Of a stretch of DNA of 64,000 nucleotides, positions 60,610-64,000 are shown one piece after another. This DNA comes from Streptomyces fulvoviolaceus (GTDB taxonomy: Bacteria > Actinomycetota > Actinomycetes > Streptomycetales > Streptomycetaceae). The stretch's first letter is position 1; the number at the start of each line of letters is the position of its first letter. The position numbers were made by a program, and so were the translations under genes. The notes under the pieces are model-generated. The model saw only the letters and a program-made list of their open reading frames with translations. It did no database searches and had not been told where the DNA came from. The stretch spans positions 124,001 to 188,000 of the forward strand of contig NZ_JOEY01000009.1 of the NCBI RefSeq assembly GCF_000718165.1, written 5' to 3'.

Positions 60610-62439
60610 CTACTTCTCTCCGCCTCCTCCCAAATACCGCTCCGCGAAGTCCAGTTCCAGCCTCACCTGCTTGATCCGCTCGTCCACCACCAGTGAGCCG
60701 TGGCCCGCGTCGTAGCGGTACACCTCGTGTGCCGCTCCTCTCGCCTCCAGGCGCTTGACGTAGTTGTCGATCTGGCGGATCGGGCAACGGGGGTCGTTGA
60801 CGCCGGCGGAGATGTAGACCGGGGCCTTGACCTGGTCGACGTAGGTCAGGGGAGACGATGCCTCGAAGCGTTCCGGGACCTCCTCGGGTGTGCCGCCGAG
60901 CAGCGTGCGGTCCATCGCCTTCAGCGCTTCCATTTCGTCGTGGTAGGCCGTGACGTAGTCGGCGACCGGGACCGCCGCGATGCCCAGGGTCCAGGCGTCC
61001 GGCTGGGTGCCGAGGCCGAGGAGGGTGAGGTAGCCGCCCCAGGAGCCGCCGGTGAGGATCAGGCGGGCGGGGTCCGCGAGGCCGGACTTGATGGCCCATT
61101 CGCGGACTGCGGCGATGTCCTCCAGCTCGATCAGGCCGACGCGGTGCTTCAACGCGTCCGTCCAGGCCCGGCCGTAGCCCGTCGAACCCCGGTAGTTGAC
61201 GCGGATCACCGCGTACCCGTGGTCCACCCATGCCGCCGGGCCCGCCGCGAACGCGTCGCTGTCGTGCCAGGTCGGGCCGCCGTGGATGTCGAAGATCGTC
61301 GGGAGGGGGCCGGTTGTTCCCGCCGGCTTCTGGATCAGGGCGTGGATGCGGCCGCCCGGGCCGTCCACCCAGATGTCCTCCACCGCCACCGAACCCGGCG
61401 ACTTCATGCCCGGCGGGTCGAGAACGACCTCGCCCGTCGTCGAGCGGACCACTGAGGGCTCGGCAGCCGAGGACCAGAGGTACTCCACGCTGCCGTCGGG
61501 GCGGGCCGTCGCCCCGGAGACGGTGCCGGGCGGGGTCGGGACCTTCACGAGTTCGCGGGTGGCGAGGTCGTAGCGGAAGAGTTCGCTGCGGGCCTCGAAG
61601 CTGTGGGCGATCAGCAGGCCGGTGCCGTCCGGGTACCACTCCGCGCCCACGTCGCCGGGCAGGTCCAGGGCGAGGTCGGACTCCTCGCCCGTCGCCACGT
61701 CCCACACCAGGGGCTCCCAGCGGCCCCTGCGCTGATGCCCGATCAGCAGTCTGGTGTCGCCGTTCACCGGGGCGAAGCCCAGCACCTCCAGGCCCAGCTC
61801 CTCCGTGCCGCCCTTGGTGTCGTCGAGTTCGGCGACCGCCGTGCCGTCAGGGCGCAGGACGCGCAGCGCCGAGTGCATCGCGTCGCCGTGCTCGGTGTGC
61901 TCGACGGCGATCAGCGAGCCGTCGTGGGAGAGGTCGCCGACGCCCGCCGACTCGCGGTGGCGGTAGATCTCCACCGGGTCCTCGCCGGCGTGCGCGACAT
62001 AGATCGTCGTGCCGTCCTCGTCGGTCGAACGGCCCACGACCGACGTACGGCCGTCCCTGCCGATCGCGACGCCCGACGGATACGACGGCTCCAGGCCCGG
62101 CACCGCGAAGTCGTCCGGCCCGCCCTCGAAGGGCTGGCGGCGCCAGACTCCGAACTCGTCGCCGTCCTTGTCGTCGAACCACCACACCCAGGCGCCGTCC
62201 GGGGAGAGCACGCCGTCCGTCGTGCCGTTGGGCCGGTCGGTGACCTGGCGCTGGGCGCCGGTCGATCTGTCCCAGGCGTACAGCTCGTACGTCCCGGTCG
62301 CGTTGGACACGAACAAGGAGCGGTCGGGTGCGTCCTCCGCCCAGTCGGGCAGCGACACCCGGGGCGCCCGGAAGCGCTTCTCCCAGTCCGGCATCTCCTC
62401 GTTCCGCTCGGCCGCGGCGGACTCGTTGCTCTCAGTCAT
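60610..62439 (-). CDS. S9 family prolyl oligopeptidase-like peptidase
   Basis: A protein of 609 residues. An N-terminal beta-propeller (about 40-350, with GVLSPDGAWVWWFDDKDGDE and similar strands) caps an alpha/beta-hydrolase domain. The catalytic Ser is in LTGGSWGGYLTLLG (near 466), the Asp is in SAGVNDPRCPIRQ and the His is in YDAGHGSLV. No signal peptide is seen, so it is an intracellular oligopeptidase or acylaminoacyl-peptidase. ATG 62439 opens the frame. Confidence 0.92.
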   Translation of the reverse strand: MTESNESAAAERNEEMPDWEKRFRAPRVSLPDWAEDAPDRSLFVSNATGTYELYAWDRSTGAQRQVTDRPNGTTDGVLSPDGAWVWWFDDKDGDEFGVWRRQPFEGGPDDFAVPGLEPSYPSGVAIGRDGRTSVVGRSTDEDGTTIYVAHAGEDPVEIYRHRESAGVGDLSHDGSLIAVEHTEHGDAMHSALRVLRPDGTAVAELDDTKGGTEELGLEVLGFAPVNGDTRLLIGHQRRGRWEPLVWDVATGEESDLALDLPGDVGAEWYPDGTGLLIAHSFEARSELFRYDLATRELVKVPTPPGTVSGATARPDGSVEYLWSSAAEPSVVRSTTGEVVLDPPGMKSPGSVAVEDIWVDGPGGRIHALIQKPAGTTGPLPTIFDIHGGPTWHDSDAFAAGPAAWVDHGYAVIRVNYRGSTGYGRAWTDALKHRVGLIELEDIAAVREWAIKSGLADPARLILTGGSWGGYLTLLGLGTQPDAWTLGIAAVPVADYVTAYHDEMEALKAMDRTLLGGTPEEVPERFEASSPLTYVDQVKAPVYISAGVNDPRCPIRQIDNYVKRLEARGAAHEVYRYDAGHGSLVVDERIKQVRLELDFAERYLGGGGEK

Positions 62440-62567
62440 GGCCCCATACTGCCCGCCCCGACCGACAATCCGCCGGGCAGGTCCTCAGCCTGTGGACAAC
62501 TTCCACCGATCCCGCCGCTGATACCGCCCAGAGCCGATTGTCAGTGGCGGGGTGCAGACTCGTCCGC

Positions 62568-62942
62568 ATGACCGATCTGCGAAAAACAGTGGAGACATTC
62601 TGGGCCACCGCCGAGGCCCGGGACTGGGACGCGTTCGCGGAGACGCTGGCCGAGGACGTGGTGTACACGCTGCCGCAGACGCGGGAGCGGATCAGCGGGC
62701 GGGAGCGGTTCGTCGAGTTCAACCGGGAGTATCCGGGCGACTGGCACCTGCGGATCGAGCGGATCATCGCCGAGCCGGGTCAGGTGGTCAGCTGGACCCT
62801 GTTCACGGTGGGGCTGGAGGAGATGTACGCCATCTCGTTCTTCACGGGGGACGAGAACGGCCGTATATCCGCCATGACCGACTTCTGGCCGGAGCCGTAC
62901 GAACCGCCGGCGGGCCGCGACCACCTCACCGAGCGGTACTGA
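62568..62942 (+). CDS. NTF2-like / SnoaL-like protein
   Basis: A protein of 124 residues starting MTDLRKTVETFWATAEARDW, then FAETLAEDVVYTLPQTRERISGRERFVEFNREYP and a set of beta strands ending DFWPEPYEPP. This is the cone-shaped NTF2 fold of the nuclear transport factor 2/SnoaL-like family. No function can be assigned; such proteins are often small-molecule isomerases or binding proteins. It is divergent from the S9 peptidase and lies 43 bases before the SURF1 gene on the same strand. Confidence 0.85.
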   Translation: MTDLRKTVETFWATAEARDWDAFAETLAEDVVYTLPQTRERISGRERFVEFNREYPGDWHLRIERIIAEPGQVVSWTLFTVGLEEMYAISFFTGDENGRISAMTDFWPEPYEPPAGRDHLTERY

Positions 62943-62985
62943 CCCCGCGCCCCGGCGCCTCGCCGCGGCCCCGTACCGTGGAGGT

Positions 62986-63789
62986 GTGTACCGGTTTCTG
63001 CTGACACCCCGCTGGTGGGGCATCAACGTCTTCGTGCTGCTCGCCATCCCCTTCTGTGTGTACATGGGGTCGTGGCAGCTGAGCCGGTTCGAGGACCGGG
63101 TGCAGGACCACCAGAACGCCGAGACGCAGGCCTCGTCCAACGAGCGGGCGGCCGCCCGGCCGCTGGCCGAACTGCTGCCCGTGGACAAGGCGACGTCCGG
63201 CAGGACGGCCACCGCGACCGGCAGGTACGGCAAGCAGCTGCTCGTGCCGGACCGCGAACTGGACGGAAAGCAGGGCTACTACGTCCTGACGCTGCTGCGC
63301 ACCGACGACGGCAAGGCACTGCCGGTCGTCCGGGGCTGGCTGCCGGGCACACCCGACGCGGCGAAGGTCCCGGCCGCGCCCACCGGCGAGGTCGCCGTCA
63401 CGGGTGCGCTGCAGGCGTCCGAGACCCCGGGCGACAACGGCGTCAGTGCGCAGGGCGGGCTGCCGGCCGGGCAGACCGCGGCGATCAGCGCGGCCTCACT
63501 GGTGAACCTCGTGCCGTACGACCTGTACGACGCGTGGATCACGCTCGACAAGGCCGACTCCGGGATGACGGCCGTACCGGCGAAGGCGGCACAGGACACC
63601 GGACTCGACCTGAAGGCGTTCCAGAACCTCGGCTACACCGGTGAGTGGTTCGTCTTCGCGGGCTTCGTGGTGTTCATGTGGTTCCGGCTGCTGCGCCGCG
63701 AGGCGGAGTTCGCCCGGGACGCGGAACTGGGACTGCTGCCGGAGGAAGAGCCCGAGCTCACCCAGGACCAGGAGAAGGCTTCCGCGTAA
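62986..63789 (+). CDS. SURF1 family cytochrome oxidase assembly protein
   Basis: A protein of 267 residues with the SURF1 topology: helix near 10-28 (GINVFVLLAIPFCVYMGSWQLSRF), an extracytoplasmic domain with VLTLLRTDDGKALPVVRGWLPG, and a second helix near 212-232 (WFVFAGFVVFMWFRLLRREAEF). SURF1 helps insert heme a into cytochrome c oxidase. The tail is acidic. GTG 62986 follows GTGGAGGT. No other oxidase gene is in the window. Confidence 0.93.
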   Translation: MYRFLLTPRWWGINVFVLLAIPFCVYMGSWQLSRFEDRVQDHQNAETQASSNERAAARPLAELLPVDKATSGRTATATGRYGKQLLVPDRELDGKQGYYVLTLLRTDDGKALPVVRGWLPGTPDAAKVPAAPTGEVAVTGALQASETPGDNGVSAQGGLPAGQTAAISAASLVNLVPYDLYDAWITLDKADSGMTAVPAKAAQDTGLDLKAFQNLGYTGEWFVFAGFVVFMWFRLLRREAEFARDAELGLLPEEEPELTQDQEKASA

Positions 63790-63833
63790 ACGCTCCGCCG
63801 GGTTGGGCGGTTCGTTTGCTGCGGGTGAGTGGG

Positions 63834-63873
63834 GGCTGGTCGCGCAGTTCCACGCGCCCCTTACGGGGCGCGG
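63834..63873. repeat. Dispersed intergenic repeat, copy 3
   Basis: GGCTGGTCGCGCAGTTCC followed by the CGCGCCCC-TTAC-GGGGCGCG hairpin (63853-63872). It is nearly identical to 30212-30252, in the same orientation, and probably terminates the SURF1 gene. Confidence 0.78.
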
Positions 63874-63920
63874 TTCCGCAGCCCCCTTCACCAGGTCCGT
63901 CCGGAGACCCGGGCCGCCGC

Positions 63921-64000
63921 TCAGGACGCCGTCAGCAGGCCCGTCCAGTACACAACCCCCGCGCACGCGTCCGACACCGTCGCCGTGACCGTCGGGGCGC
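63921..64000 (-). CDS. C-terminal end of an unidentified protein (cut by window edge)
   Basis: The last 25 codons of a minus-strand frame read APTVTATVSDACAGVVYWTG and then LLTAS, ending with TGA at 63921-63923. Codon bias is gene-like. The rest lies beyond the right edge, so no product can be named. Confidence 0.5.
   Translation of the reverse strand, partial: APTVTATVSDACAGVVYWTGLLTAS

Overview
The window is high-GC DNA with the codon bias, overlapping ATGA/GTGA gene junctions, GTG/TTG starts and dispersed hairpin repeats of an actinomycete. BldG, WblA and the overall gene order point to a Streptomyces chromosome core region. From memory, the order matches the S. coelicolor region from bldG to wblA (about SCO3549-SCO3580) and, more loosely, M. 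tuberculosis Rv3649-Rv3683. It was not aligned here.

Region 1 (1-8.5 kb): bldG (edge-truncated), divergent from an MrfA-type DNA helicase, then a seven-gene minus-strand Tad/Flp pilus-type operon (Ssd/CpaE-like, TadA, TadB, TadC, Flp pilin, two TadE-like proteins). Region 2 (8.5-21 kb): a membrane-anchored HAD phosphatase, a gap that appears to hold the 6S-like RNA, a degenerate Fic protein, a MinD-like ATPase, a NodB-like lipoprotein, a SulP-carbonic anhydrase fusion, an ECF sigma factor with a membrane partner, acetyl-CoA synthetase and NhaA.

Region 3 (20.6-38.5 kb) is the block shared with mycobacteria: holin-X protein, epoxide hydrolase, MarP protease, NUDIX, endonuclease III with a histone-like tail, Crp, MBL hydrolase, NUDIX, RidA, DUF4177, two ArsA-like ATPases, WblA (WhiB4 family), a bifunctional PBP (PonA2 type), YqeY and a metallophosphoesterase. 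These are mostly envelope, stress and developmental functions. A frameshifted propeller gene, a nucleotidyltransferase and a 40-bp tandem-repeat array lie inside it.

Region 4 (38.6-50.3 kb): a Pr6Pr membrane protein, tRNA-Pro(CGG), and a probable five-gene export and signalling operon (lipoprotein with a duplicated Cys motif, MacA-like adaptor with a peptidoglycan-binding domain, ABC ATPase, permease, histidine kinase). The response regulator converges on the kinase. A large STAND NTPase with 14 WD40 repeats follows.

Region 5 (50.3-64 kb): two related palindromic MITE-like elements, a GT2 glycosyltransferase, two tandem amidohydrolases, dienelactone hydrolase, an F420-reductase-like oxidoreductase divergent from a TetR regulator, a DUF318/TIGR03943 pair, an RCK-domain channel-like protein, an S9 peptidase, an NTF2-like protein, SURF1 and the 3' edge of one more gene. 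No CRISPR array, rRNA, complete insertion sequence or prophage was seen.
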